Shown here: in pieces, positions 22,048 through 32,905 of the stretch | Layout of the letters: every line of letters starts with the position of its first letter | How positions within the stretch are numbered: the stretch's first letter is position 1 | Notes under the pieces: generated by a model | Database searches by the model: none | What the model was told of the DNA's origin: nothing | The model's input: only the letters and a program-made list of their open reading frames with translations | Source: Halocaridina rubra | Lineage: Eukaryota; Arthropoda; Malacostraca; Decapoda; Atyidae | DNA: 64,000 bases | Direction of reading: 5' to 3' | Assembly: GCA_037179515.1 (NCBI GenBank) | Contig: JAXCGZ010007708.1 | Location: forward strand, 58,696 to 122,695 | Made by a program: the position numbers and the translations under genes

Positions 22048-22372
22048 TCATACCACCAACAAAAAACATGGTAGAGTGACTCGCCTGAGGGAGGGAATGA
22101 TGACCCCGTTGGCAAAGGTAAATGTGGCAGCCGACGATTCTTTAATTATGCCTGTCCGCTCATAATCACTGAGATTTTTCACGAAATTATGGAGCCAAGT
22201 TCTGCCACACATTGTCGTGAAGCACCAAGAGTCTAAAACTGCACAACCAGCAGACTCCTCTACAAGCCTCGTGAGCTGTTCCTTGCTTCCAGCATAACCT
22301 GTAAATAATGACAGATACACTGCCTCATTGTCCCCTTCATTAGGAGTATTTTCATAGGCATACAAACTTTGG
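22048..22372 (-). pseudogene. Copia protease and pre-integrase region
   Basis: Minus-strand frame after the LINE junction: QSLYAYENTPNEGDNEAVYL, then EESAGCAVLDSWCFTTMCGR. In the last part the copia protease box reads LDSWCFTT, usually LDSGC-T; the glycine has become tryptophan. It continues WLHNFVKNLSDYER. The upstream part of the same polyprotein lies beyond the inserted LINE, at 25672 and above. Confidence 0.65.
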
Positions 22373-22374
22373 GA

Positions 22375-25300
22375 AGGCCCGATCATACCACGGCACGTAC
22401 TCAAACCAGCGTTACACATCCAACGGCAGGTACAGACACCAGGAACCATGGGCTAACCCCAGAACACACTACAATGATGAATTCCCAGCAGAATCACACA
22501 GTCGAAACTACAACTATGACTATGGATACCACCCCAATGAAACATGGTAAGAATGTAACATTAGTACATGTGAACGCTCAGTCCCTGCTCGCTCATTTTG
22601 AGGAAATAATAATGCTAACAAAAGACTACAACATAGACATCCTCTGTGTAAGTGAAACTTGGCTTCCTCCTACAACTGAAAATAGATATGTGAATATCCC
22701 AGAGTTTAAAATATTTCGCAATGACCATGGCCGAGGGGGTGGGGTTTGTATTTATGTTAGAAATTATCTTAGTGCATCAGAAATAGCCACAGGTTTAGAA
22801 AAAACTGAGGAGCTCGAAGATTTATGGATCACTGTGCAGTATCAGAAACTTCCATCTTTCATTGTAGGGTGTGTTTACCGTCACCCTAAAGCACATATCA
22901 GTTCATTCAATCATCTACTAGAAACATTCAGAAATATCTGTGTGCGTCATAAACCCATATACATACTTGGTGATTTTAATGGTGACTTGCTCTCAGCAGA
23001 TAACAAAATGAAAAGGGTGATCAACATTGTGAAGTTAACACAAATAGTGACAAAACCGACCAGCATAACCCCCAATTCTAGGACTCTTATAGATCTGATA
23101 ATAACAAATAAAGTGGAAAGTATACTCTATTGGGACGTAGTTCCCTGCCCAATTGCAGACCACGAGATGAACATTGCTATGCTAAACATAAACAAGCCGA
23201 AAAGGAAGCCTCTCCTCAAGACATTCCGGTGTCTAAAAAATTACTCCCCTGATATCTTTTGTGAAACATTAATCAACAACACAAATGCACTTAATAGAAT
23301 TAAATACACAGATAACGTCGATTTGCAGGTTGAGATTCTAACAAAAGTCTTCCTTGAATGCTTAGATAGTTGTGCACCCATTGTAACAAGAAAAATAACC
23401 CGCCCCTCAGCCCCCTGGCTAACTAATGACATCAAAGAGGCAATGCAAATCAGAAATCAAATACAATAAGAGCTAAAAATGAATAGATATGATATGCCTC
23501 TCCGAGAACGTTATAAAACAGAAAAGAAGCGTGTCAGATCTCTCATCAGTGTAAGTAAAAAAGACTTTTACAAAAAACAATTTAATGACTCTAGACATGA
23601 TACAGCAGCAACATGGAAAGTGATAAGAAGCATGATACCAAATGAAAAGAGTACCTCAGAAAGTTATGAAAATATTACGGAGTTGAAAGACAAAGCAGAA
23701 AACTTTAATAACTATTTTGCTAACGTTGGCAAAAATACATATGAAAAAACTCAAGAAAACATCAACTCAGTGAATATGAGTAATTGCTTAAATGACAATT
23801 CTTCCAATGAAAACACAAGAGAGTACTTCAAGATTATTCCTATCGATTGTGCTACCCTAATTCTTACCATAAAGAGCCTAAGAAACTCTGGCTCTTATGG
23901 TTCAGATGGTATACCATTTCAGTTCATCAAAGATGCTCTACCCGTGATTGCATCCTATATTCTAACTATTATGAACACTTCCATTGTTACTAAAAAGTTT
24001 CCTGACTTTTGGAAAATAGCACATGTAATACCTCTGCATAAAAAGGGGGACAGAGAAGATGTGACAAACTATCGTCCCATTTCCCTCCTACCCATTTTCT
24101 CTAAAATATTAGAAAAATTGTTGCATGCCAACTTATGTCATATTTAGAATCAAATAGAATAATAAGTATTAACCAGCATGGTTTCAGACCGAAACTTTCA
24201 AAGGAAACTGCACTGCTTAAAGTCATGAATAGTATATATAATAATATAGATATGAAAAAATATCTCTTCTCGTATTATTAGACTTATCAAAAGCCTTTGA
24301 CAGTGTAAACCATGAAATTCTTTTAAGCAAATGTATTAACTTAAATATTGATCCAAGCTGGTTTAGCGAGTATCTATCTAATCGTAAACAGTCCATACGT
24401 CTTAACAACATTATCTCTGTGCCAAAAAATGTATCATTTGGTGTTCCACAGGGATCAGTACTTGGTCCTATCCTCTTCTCCATTTACATAAATGATCTAT
24501 CTTCTTTCATTTCTGACTGTCTAGTCGTACAATATGCAGATGACACTCAACTACTCCTTAGTGGTGATATTAATAATCTCCCAGAGCTAACTTTAAGAGC
24601 AGAAAACACTCTGTCAAAAATTAAAACCTATTTCCAAGAAATTGGGCTGTTAATTAACGAAAGTAAAACACAGTGCATATTTATTGGTTCAAGGTTCCAC
24701 ATAGCACAAATTCCAGAAAACACAACAATTAATTTTTGCGACAATATTATCACACCTAGCAAAACAGTCAAAAACCTAGGAATTCACTTTGATAACCACA
24801 TGTTGTTTGATTCCCACATAGATAAAGTATGCAAAAAGGTTACAGGAACATTAATGTACTTATCACGTATACAAGACAATTTTGAGACTACCACTCGAAT
24901 AACTGTTGTTGAATCTCTAGCCCTAAGTCACATTAATTACTGCACAACTGTTTGGGGAGCTACCACTAAGACTCAGATAAACAGAATACAGAAGCTTATT
25001 AATTTTGCAGCTCGAGTTGCCCTGGGAGGAATAAGAAAATATGACCACGTCACACCAGCTCTCAATAAACTTGGGTGGCTGCGGGCAGAAAATAAGGTCG
25101 CTTATGCTATTTATGTTTTTGTATTCAAAATTTTGGACCATCATTATCCTAGCTGGCTATTTGATTTAAAAACAGTCAGGGATATAAGGGGAACCAACAC
25201 AAGACAGAGCAGTGAGCTCTTTATTCACAGAACAAACACAGAAGCAGGTTCAAAGATGATCACTATCAAAGGGCCAACACTCTGGAATAATATTCCAGAG

Positions 25301-25668
25301 CATCTTAAAAATGCATCCTCTTTCACAGCTTTCAAAGGCAAACTATATAGTTTTCTTTTGGATAAATAGTTGCTGCTCATTAAGAACTAATTATTCTCAT
25401 TGTAAGGAAACAAATATGGAAATGATGCCGATAATAACGATCCTGTATCTAGTGGCATACTTACTACTTTATTATTAACATTATTGTAACATTTTTATTA
25501 CAGCATTATTATTTTCTATGAAAGCTACATTTAATTTAACTATATGTCTAACCCTCTTATTTGTTAGTTTAATTACATGTCTACTTATAAGTTACTATTA
25601 ATGTTGAATAACCATTGTACAAAATGGAAATAAATGTTTTTGTTTGTTTTGTTTGTTTGTTTGTACTC
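22375..25668 (+). mobile_element. CR1/L2-like LINE inside the copia element
   Basis: A non-LTR retrotransposon that lies in opposite orientation inside copia and separates its gag from its protease. Its 3' end is ACAAAATGGAAATAAATG followed by a (TTTG)n-type tail (25637-25664) rather than poly(A). No clear target duplication was found. No separate ORF1 is seen, so the 5' end is probably truncated just before the endonuclease. Confidence 0.8.
22489..25369 (+). pseudogene. CR1/L2-like LINE ORF2, lightly damaged
   Basis: An APE endonuclease comes first: LVHVNAQSLLAHFEEI, DILCVSETWLPP, CVYRHPKAHISS, ILGDFNGDLLSADN, IADHEMNIAML. The reverse transcriptase follows: SLRNSGSYGSDGIPFQFI, FWKIAHVIPLHKKGD, YRPISLLPIFSKILEKL, LLDLSKAFDSVNHEIL, VPQGSVLGPILFSIYIN, QYADDTQLLLS. 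The C-terminal domain reads NYCTTVWGATTKTQINRIQ and TLWNNIPEHLKNASSF. Breaks: an in-frame stop at 23467-23469, a frameshift near 24120 and another near 24290. Catalytic residues of both enzymes are kept, so this copy is fairly young. Confidence 0.85.
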
Positions 25669-25671
25669 ATC

Positions 25672-26480
25672 TGGGGAGTTCCGTGCCCAGTGGAATTGTG
25701 AGTCACATATCAAGCACCCCGACACCTTCCCATCTGAGCCTAGAGGATTCTGCTTTCTACTTTTGGACGAATGGGCGCATCCCCTTAACCTGGTTGATGA
25801 TCTTTCCCTACGACCACCTCGGGACCTATGTCCTCCATAGTGGAAACCTCTTACTATATGTGCCTCTTCCTCCTTAATATCACCTTCCACTTCCTCCGCC
25901 AGGAAGATCGGTTCACATTTCACTCCAACTCCACCAACAATGCCAGGCTGTACACTAATATCCCTGGCAAATATGCGGTTCAAAGCAGCTTTCATATTAT
26001 TATACGTAACATCAGAGATGGCCGACATCACCAACTGCTGCTCACTGTCACTCAGATTGCATGAGGCAAGTAGCATTAAAGCCATAACTAAGGCTGGGAG
26101 TGTCATACCTAGAGTAGTAATAAAAAAAATACGTATGTTCAAATACTGCTGCAAATTTCCTAATATCTTGATCACTTTGCCTCTTTAAATGATAGAAGTC
26201 CTGGAGTGCTGCAAATTTCCTTCGCCCCGCATCCGCCAAAAACAATCATCAAGCCTATCTAACAATGTCTTAACACCACCATCACTTTCCAAATCCTCAA
26301 TCTCAGAGGAAGCCAACCTCGCCCTTCCTTCAAGTGACAAATGAATGGTTAATGCCTGTTTTTCTTTGGAAAATCCGTTAATTTAAACCAGATCTCAATA
26401 TCTTTCCTCCAATATTCATAAGCCGGCTCACCCACTAATTTTGGTGAACACTTGCTGCTGCCGGACGACACCATTGTTGA
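25672..26480 (-). pseudogene. Copia gag relic
   Basis: Minus-strand remains of gag: MTLPALVMALMLLASC, SDVTYNNMKAALNRIFAR, an arginine/glycine-rich stretch, and a CCHC-like knuckle reading CLICDSQFHWARNSPDEY. The last cysteine of the knuckle is replaced by serine. Its reading frame is cut at the LINE 3' junction near 25670. Confidence 0.65.
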
Positions 26481-26483
26481 TCT

Positions 26484-26504
26484 CGGAACCATGTTCTGCT
26501 CCAA
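26484..26504 (-). other. Copia primer-binding site
   Basis: Directly after the 5' LTR the minus strand reads TTGGAGCAGAACATGGTTCC. It matches the complement of a typical animal initiator-methionine tRNA 3' end at about 16 of 21 positions (general knowledge of that tRNA). This suggests initiator tRNA priming. Confidence 0.55.
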
Positions 26505-26787
26505 TGTTAATAAAGTTTAACTCACTAGCACAAGTTGCCTAGACCCACCAATAACCTACTCAAGGTAATCCAACCTAACTCCAATTCACCAGCAGGTTAT
26601 ATGTCTAAAATTAACTTCAGTCTACTTTACAGTCGCTTCCTTAGCTCAGTCTAAACTGCATCTCTCAGTCCTCTGACCACTCTCTCAGCCCAGCTGACCC
26701 ACGTAAACATACCGTCGAGACGTCATTCCTACATATGTCGGCAGTCATGACGCCATTAGCAAACACGATAGCTTACACAAACTAACA
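26505..26787 (-). repeat. Copia 5' LTR
   Basis: 283 bp. On the minus strand it starts TGTTAGTTTGTGTAAGC and ends CTTTATTAACA. The outer flank CCTCT is the target duplication. Confidence 0.85.
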
Positions 26788-26792
26788 CCTCT

Positions 26793-27425
26793 GAAGGAGA
26801 TAAGTATAAGAAGAAGCACCCCAAGTGTGCAAGCTGTATTCTAAGATGAGACGGATAAGACCTTCATAGGTTTTAAGTAACTGTAAAGAGGAAAAGTAAT
26901 GATGAAAACAAAACAGAACTCCCAGTTTTTTGGATGAATATTTAAAAATTTGGATTATGTGATTCCTCCAAGACAAGAAAAGAGGCTATATGGATTCTTA
27001 ATATGTTGATACAATTAAAAGGAAAAAATTCGTTAGTTCTGACGACAATAGGACTATCAGGAGGAGAAGAAGATAAAGATAGCCAGAAACTCTGCTTTGG
27101 AGGCATTAAATTTAACTAAATTTTGGGTGTCCCACTCAGACAGCCTCTGCAAATTGGAGTTGAGAGTAGAAGAAAGAGTGATACGAGACTGATTACGAGT
27201 AGCAGATGCAGATTATGAATAAAAGGCAGAGGAAAATTGAAGAGTAGAATCGTCGGTAAAGGTGCGAAAAAGAGAGCAAGATGGGGAATGAAGATCATTG
27301 ATGAGGACAAGGAACACCACTGGTAACAGGGAAAGGGCTAGAAGTTGCACAGTCAACAACCACATGTCCTGCAAAAGAATGATATAAGCTGCCGCATGAA
27401 GTTTCCTTGGATTGCAAGGGTGGAA
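26793..27425 (-). pseudogene. RT part of the split LINE (5' half)
   Basis: Minus-strand frames read PFPVTSGVP near 27330, VLINDLHSPSCSLF, FTDDSTLQFSSAFYS (the FADD box is FTDD) and a decayed middle. They end KLGVLFCFHHYFSSLQLLK, TYEGLIRLILEYSLHTWGAS and SSYTYLLQR at the copia target site. The rest continues at 19068. The 5' end stops near 27400, inside the sequence just after a splice donor, so the copy is 5' truncated. Confidence 0.75.
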
Positions 27426-27430
27426 CATAC

Positions 27431-27578
27431 CTCAAATAGTTTTCTCTGAGTTCATCTAACTGATGCTGATAGTGTGAGACTGTAGGCTCTTTTGCATTTT
27501 GCAGTAACTGCTTTACAGCTTCATTAATATTCTGCAACTGTTCTTGTAGTAAATGCGACTTTTCTCTCTCTGTATTCT
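27431..27578 (-). CDS. Probable coiled-coil exon of an unidentified host gene
   Basis: A 148-nt open stretch is bounded on the minus strand by a good acceptor (CTCTTTTTCTAG) and donor (GAG then GTATGT). It encodes ENTEREKSHLLQEQLQNINE, then AVKQLLQNAKEPTVSHYQHQ and LDELRENYLR. Its Gln/Glu/Leu-rich heptad-like pattern suggests a coiled coil. It needs a preceding exon ending in phase 1. The candidate at 28739-28775 would supply that and give ...LPTET-ENTERE. No TE resemblance was recognised, and I do not recognise the protein. Confidence 0.5.
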
Positions 27579-27854
27579 CTAGAAAAAGAGAGGAATACAT
27601 ATTAACGGTACAAATTTCATTGCATTTTCCATTGGTTATGCTAAATGACTTAATATTGAAATATTCTGCATATACTTGAATGAAATCAATAAAATAAAAA
27701 CTTTGTTATTACTCAGTCTATAAACAATAGATGTATACAGAGACCACCTAAAAAAAATCTGAACTATATAAAGCACATTACACAGTATTATAAATCCCCT
27801 AAAATTCTCTGGATACTTCAAGAGACTCTTTTAATAAGATTGCTTTCCATGAAA

Positions 27855-28075
27855 AAGCCGTGGCCACCATGGCCAAGTGGTAATGTTCTAAAATTTGATT
27901 CATCAGGTCAAGGATTTGCGGCCCGCCATGGTCTGAGAGTAGAAAGGGCATTTATTTGGGGTAATTGTCACACTTGCTAAAACCAAAGCCCTTTGCAAGA
28001 AGACACTGTCCCAGCCCTCGGTAGAAAAGGGAGTCTGTGATGTAAAGCCGATCACATTGCTTTCCAATGAAATGC
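27855..28075 (+). repeat. tRNA-derived SINE, family 1
   Basis: A tRNA-like head contains a box A of the form TGGCCAAGTGGTAATG and a degraded box B (AGGTCAAGGATTTG). A body follows with AAAACCAAAGCCCTTTGC and the shared end GTAGAAAAGGGAGTCTGTGA. Related copies are at 54855-54970 (minus) and 59722-59905 (plus). Confidence 0.7.
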
Positions 28076-29645
28076 AGATTTATTTAATAAATATTGTGCA
28101 GATTTCAAAATACCAGTATAGTACTACGTACCAGCAGAGAATCCTAAGGGTACTTCAAGAGTGGTTAATTGCAAAGAACTGCGAGTATCAGATAAGGCTC
28201 TTGTTAGTTCATAAATCTGAAATCATATATTCAAGGTATGAGTACAACTTGGTAATGTTCAAGGCAATGCATTCACTTTGTAACATTAGAGAACTGGAAC
28301 GTAAATAAATATTATTACTATACTATACCATGCACATCCTCACCTCTAATCTCAAATGGCTTTTGGCAAGGAAAATTATTTTTTGTTCTGGTTAACTTCC
28401 AATCCTTGTTCAGTTCTGGATAGCTCTAGTGACTTCAGAGGGATTTTGCTCAATGTTGAAGAAAACATTCAAGATTTCTTTTCAATTTTTTTCGTCTGTT
28501 TCTTACTGATTTTGAATCTTGAGTTGGTAAATTACCTGAATGACTGAAATTGCTTAGTCTTAACGGTGGGGGAGTAAAATATACTGCCAAGTATTCCCAA
28601 TATGAAAGAAGGTGATTAAAAGATAAAAACCATGGTAAGAAAACTGCCAAGCCTTCACTTTCAGATGAATTTTTTTGTGACAGTACATCTGAAGTCAACT
28701 TCTGCTTCCCTTCTCTCATTAACGTTCAAGTCACTCACCTGTTTCAGTGGGCAATGACACCATGCTTGATAAATGCTATAAGCTTTCTTATTAGTAAATA
28801 TGACATCCATAATAGGAAAAATCAAATTAAACTACAATTCAAAGCAACGCTTGTATTCATTATAAAAACAATATGGATGCAAGTATCGATACATACAGTG
28901 TTTACAGGAATTTTATAATGCCTCTCAGTTAATGACAACTGGTACTTCAAAACAAGGTCTATAATTTTATAAATAAATATGTCTTGGCTCATGGTAATAG
29001 GTGTTCTTTGGCTTGGCCACTCCCATTACAAGGGGAATGGAGATCCTATAAAAAGGTAGATTTATTGTTTTACGATACTACATTTTGCATAGCACACTAG
29101 GTTATATATCATACACTCTAGTTGCAGAATGCACAGAGTAATATAATTGTACAGTATATATCTCTCCTTGCACTCATAATATTTCTTGTAACAGTAAATT
29201 TATTTCACTTGAGATAAACATTTTAGAAAGTGCTGTTGGCATTGAAAAATACTCTAAAGCAAGGTCTCAGAACATAGTGATAACAAAGACTAAGAGCTTT
29301 TATAAATCTTAATGTGCTTATTGCAAAGCTTATTAGAAAATGCTATCATCTAGTTTCAATCTATTGTTTTAAATAAAATCTTTATGATGATATGGAACAC
29401 TTTTACCCAAAAATACGTACAATCTTGAAATTAATATTCCATGCATACCTGGTAAAAAATTGTTCCTACTAAAGAGTTTCTATGGCTTGACTGATTAAAG
29501 ACGGGTCTGCCACAGATAGAGACAGGATTTTGACCACACTTTGAATTGTGGCAAACAAGTGGTACATTGACATACTCACAATAAGGATGTGAAAGGGATA
29601 GCAGACATCTGCTATTTCATGGCACCTGGCCATTCTGTAAGTACA
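28076..29645. other. Noncoding stretch, nothing firm apart from the micro-exon candidate
   Basis: AT-rich sequence without recognisable domains. The ORF-like stretch at 28450-28719 (minus) has no homology I can recognise. It is probably intron or intergenic DNA. Confidence 0.4.
28739..28775 (-). CDS. Candidate 37-nt micro-exon
   Basis: On the minus strand a weak acceptor (GCTTATAG) and a strong donor (ACAG then GTGAGT) flank HLSSMVSLPTET plus one base. Its end phase fits the exon at 27431-27578. The support is only splice-site and phase agreement. Confidence 0.25.
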
Positions 29646-30599
29646 GTGCATATACATACATATACACAGCCCCATTCCCCCTTGAAAGGGGAGTGACAGA
29701 ACTAAGAAACATGCTTTCACCACGATCCACACATATTCAACTACTCCTCTTAGCTCCTTGGGGATAAAGGGTTGCCCCATATCCACCTTACTATCTTGCT
29801 TGGGTCACCCACAAAGTTGGCTGGTAAGGGTATGCTACAGTGAGGCCTGACAGCCACAGGTGGTTTACCCCCACCTCTTCTTCATATGGCAACTTCCCTC
29901 ACACCCATCCATCAAAGTTCGGTGAGCTAGCAGGTCACCTATACACAATCCTCCTCCACCCATTCCTATTTCTTGCACACACTCTTTCCTGCTCCACTGA
30001 CATTCAAAGTGCATACAATGGCTTTTTCACGCCATCTATCCACCTCATTCTAGGTCTTTCTTTTGGCCTAACTCTAACCACTTCTGCACTCCACACTCTC
30101 TTTGCTATTCTTTTATCACTCATCCTTTCCATGTATCCAAATCAACTCAACACTCTCTGATCTAACCTATCCAGAAGCCTTTTTTAATACCCGTTTTCTA
30201 GCTGATCTCTTCATTTCTCACTCTATCTATTCAAGATACACCAACCATACTTCTCAAACACTTCATCTTCAATACATTCAACTTGTTTTTTTCATCCTCT
30301 CTTACAATCAAAGTCTCTGCTCGATGCAATGTTGTTGGCACAATCACACCTTCATATATCCTTCTCTTTGCATTCATTTGCAAATACCTATTTTTTCATC
30401 ACACTTTCAAACCCATCTAGACATTTACTCGCTTCAATTACTTTATGGCTAACCTCCACATCCACTCGTCCATTCCTTGTTACGTGGGAACGCATATACT
30501 TAAAACTTTCAACATTCTTCAAGCAACTCCCCATTCAGTCCTACATTAAAGCAACCAACATTAACACTCCTCATACATCTCATACTTATTCCATCTTTT

Positions 30600-30795
30600 T
30601 CTATGCCTACAGCTACACTGAATATTCTTGGATATTCATTACAAATCTCTTATAATCCCTTAACATCTGACAGGTCATTACATTCTCCATCTCTGTTTCT
30701 CTTTACTTTAGGTATTCTTCGTGCCCAGGCCCGATAAAGGCTGTTTTATTTTATTATTTTTTGGCCCGTCCTGATGTCACAAAAAAAAAATACAG
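30600..30795 (-). repeat. Unclassified dispersed repeat R, copy 1
   Basis: Matches 32703-32905 in reverse and 47785-47945. Shared words on the repeat's own plus strand are GAAACAGAGATGGAGA, GACCTGTCAGATGT-AAGGGA and GAATATCCAAGAATATT. It interrupts the RTE copy between the segments ending LINDKVDIEAL-like and LNGELLEEC. Confidence 0.65.
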
Positions 30796-30919
30796 TAGCA
30801 ACACACTACACAATGCCTCTATATCAACCTTGTCATATGTTATAAGCCAAAAAGTGTCCCTACACTTTTCTAAAAATTTCTCACACATCTGTCTTACCAC
30901 AAACACCTTATTTAAAGAA

Positions 30920-30962
30920 TAGCCATTGGAAAATGGAAATAAATGTTTCTTTTTGTTTGTTA
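30920..30962 (+). repeat. Very short LINE 3' end
   Basis: AAAATGGAAATAAATGTTTC followed by TTTTTGTTTGTT is the same 3' end as the CR1-like LINE at 25620-25660. It is the remains of an extremely truncated insertion inside the RTE copy. Confidence 0.6.
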
Positions 30963-31925
30963 GAGGCACACATTATCTTCCTCTCCTGAAACCACACTGT
31001 TCCTCTGCACTCGATCTCTCAGTACCTTTTCTAATTATCTCAATTAACACTCTTCCATATACCTTACCAATTACACTCAACAAACTAATTCCTCTAAAAC
31101 AACTACATCTTGCCCTTTATAAAATGGAACTACACATGCACTCCTCCAATCAACTGGGACCCTCCCTTTCCTGAAACATACATTCTACTAATGCCTCCCC
31201 ACATTTTGACAAGCATTCTACATGATACCTATCTATCCCTGGTGCTTTACCTACTTTCATTGCTCGTAGTGCCAAATGCACCTCCTCTTATGTTATTTCT
31301 CTATCATTCTCATCACCCAACATTGGCATTCTCCATTGATATCCCACAGCCACCATCTCTGCCTCTCTATCATCTTCCTCATTTAGCAGTTTCTTGAAAT
31401 ACTCAACCCATCTCTCTCTCACCTTCATTTCTCTATTAGCAATTGTGTATCTGCTCCTTTTACCCTGTCCTCCCTACCAGACTCAGCTTTCTACACATTT
31501 TCATTTCCTTACAAAACATCTTATTCCTTTCAAAATTTTCAGACAAGCTCCTGCTCCACCTTACAACTGCTTCTCTCTTTGCCTTCCTCACCACATGGTT
31601 TGCTAACCTCATCTATGCACTATACCTTTCATATGCCTCAACATTACCTATTTGCAACCATACCTCAAATGCCAGCTTCTTTTCAGCCACTACTGCACTC
31701 ACCCCTTCATTCCACATTTCACTACCATTCCTTTTACTTCCACCTGTTGCTCTCCTTCCACACACTCTCTACACACTTCATAACTTCCTCCTTGAAACAA
31801 TTCTAGTCTTCTTCCACTCCCTAATCCATGTTCTCTTTCACTACATTCCACACATGCCAGTGGATATAGTGGGAAACAGATGGAACCAATGGCAAAATAT
31901 AACTCAAGTAAACATACAGATATAC

Positions 31926-32146
31926 CTGAACGTCTTCTGTAGGTCTGCATCAATAAAGAAGGCACCTGAGGGCGATAGAAGTCTATTATTCTGAATCTCC
32001 ATCAAGCTTGTCAAATCTCTCTCTAAGGGGTGGCTCTGCTAAATCCAAAATCGAGTCATTCTCTAAACAGAGTGACCTAATAGTTCCAACCGTATTATTA
32101 TATTGGTGATCTGGTAAACAGGCTTTGGGGGCAAAGAGATGATACC
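31926..32146 (-). CDS. Candidate exon of an unidentified gene, with a possible GA-slip frameshift
   Basis: Minus strand: acceptor-like GAGTTAG at 32147-32153, donor CAG then GTATAT at 31926/31925. The first frame reads QYNNTVGTIRSLCLENDSIL, then DLAEPPLRER. Within an AGAGAGAGA run the open frame switches to RDLTSLMEIQNNRLLSPSGA and FFIDADLQKTF, reaching the donor. Both halves look protein-like and a 2-bp slip in the GA run would join them. It could be a real exon with a sequence error, a pseudogene, or chance. No TE match was recognised. Confidence 0.3.
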
Positions 32147-32702
32147 CTAACTCACAGATATTTTAGAAAACTACACAGACCCTCCCCATCTGTTGCTATG
32201 CTAGCGACAATCTCTTATTTCCTTTCAGGAGGCCAATACTTCCAAGAAGAGAATCAGAGAAGAAGAGTAGGTGTTGACGAGTTGCATAATGACTAAAAAT
32301 ATAGTTTTCCTCACTCAGTGTGTCTCTTTCTGCTTATCTCCTTGTATCCTAAGTGTTACGTAGAGCTTTGGTAGGATGAGCAAGGATTTGTAGGCTTCTC
32401 AGGAGAAAAAGAGGAGCTCAAGAAATTTCTTACATCCGTAGTGTATGAGAAACTACAATGGGCATGTATATGTAAGAATCATACAGAGTTTATGGAGGAT
32501 CTATTAACCCCAAAAGATCCACTGTAAAGAGCACAAACAAACAACAAAAATAACATTAATAGAGAAGGGGGTAATAATAGTCACGTGCTATACTTAAGTG
32601 AAAGTCAGTACTACATATATACCGAGTTCACTCACCTTGCAAGATCAATTGCTTGCATACAACTTATGCAAAAGTCCCTCCCCAGCCTCCGATATTACTC
32701 AG

Positions 32703-32905
32703 TAACTTTTTTTTTTTATGACTGTGACACCATGATGGGACAAAAAAAATAAATCTACCCTCATCGGGGCAGGGTACGAAGAAAACAGAAAGAAACAGAG
32801 ATGGGGAGTATTGTGATTTGTCAGATGTGAAGGGACAATAAGACATGTGTAACGAATATCCAAGAATATTAGGTGCTGATGTAGGCATAGAAAGGGAACC
32901 GTAAC
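32703..32905 (+). repeat. Unclassified dispersed repeat R, copy 2
   Basis: Shares GAAACAGAGATGGGGAGTAT, GATTTGTCAGATGTGAAGGG and GAATATCCAAGAATATTAGG with copies 1 and 3. It is preceded by a T run, the reverse of copy 1 where an A run follows. Confidence 0.65.

Larger units (their letters stand above)
19069..26787 (-). mobile_element. Ty1/copia retrotransposon with LTRs
   Basis: LTRs at 19069-19331 and 26505-26787 share long blocks. The flanks CCTAT (19064-19068) and CCTCT (26788-26792) are a 5-bp target duplication with one mismatch. Inside, on the minus strand, are gag, a protease/pre-integrase region, integrase, RT and RNase H, the copia gene order. A primer-binding site (26484-26504) and polypurine tract (19332-19348) sit next to the LTRs. 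A CR1-like LINE (about 22375-25668, plus) interrupts it. It may belong to the GalEA-type copia elements known from crustaceans; that is a guess. Confidence 0.88.
29650..31870 (-). mobile_element. RTE-like LINE copy 2, decayed, with nested insertions
   Basis: Minus-strand remains of the family found intact-ish at 45.0-47.65 kb. The N-terminal side at 31700-31850 matches 47230-47340. Inside are FVVRQMCEKFLEKCRDT, LNGELLEEC, NVFEMKCLRSMVGVSRIDRVRNE-like words and the 3' UTR hairpin with CCCCTTTCAAGGGGGAA near 29670-29690. It ends in TATG-type repeats. It is interrupted by a dispersed repeat (about 30600-30795) and a LINE 3' scrap (about 30920-30960). The frame is broken many times. Confidence 0.75.

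Noticed and set aside
28450..28719. 89-residue minus-strand ORF as a gene
   Set aside because: No recognisable domain and no splice or start context. Parts look like intron sequence next to the donor at 28738.
32216..32270. Plus-strand terminal exon (EANTSKKRIREEE, stop) after a TTTCCTTTCAG acceptor
   Set aside because: Too short, no partner exon on the plus strand, and such acceptor-like sequences are expected by chance.
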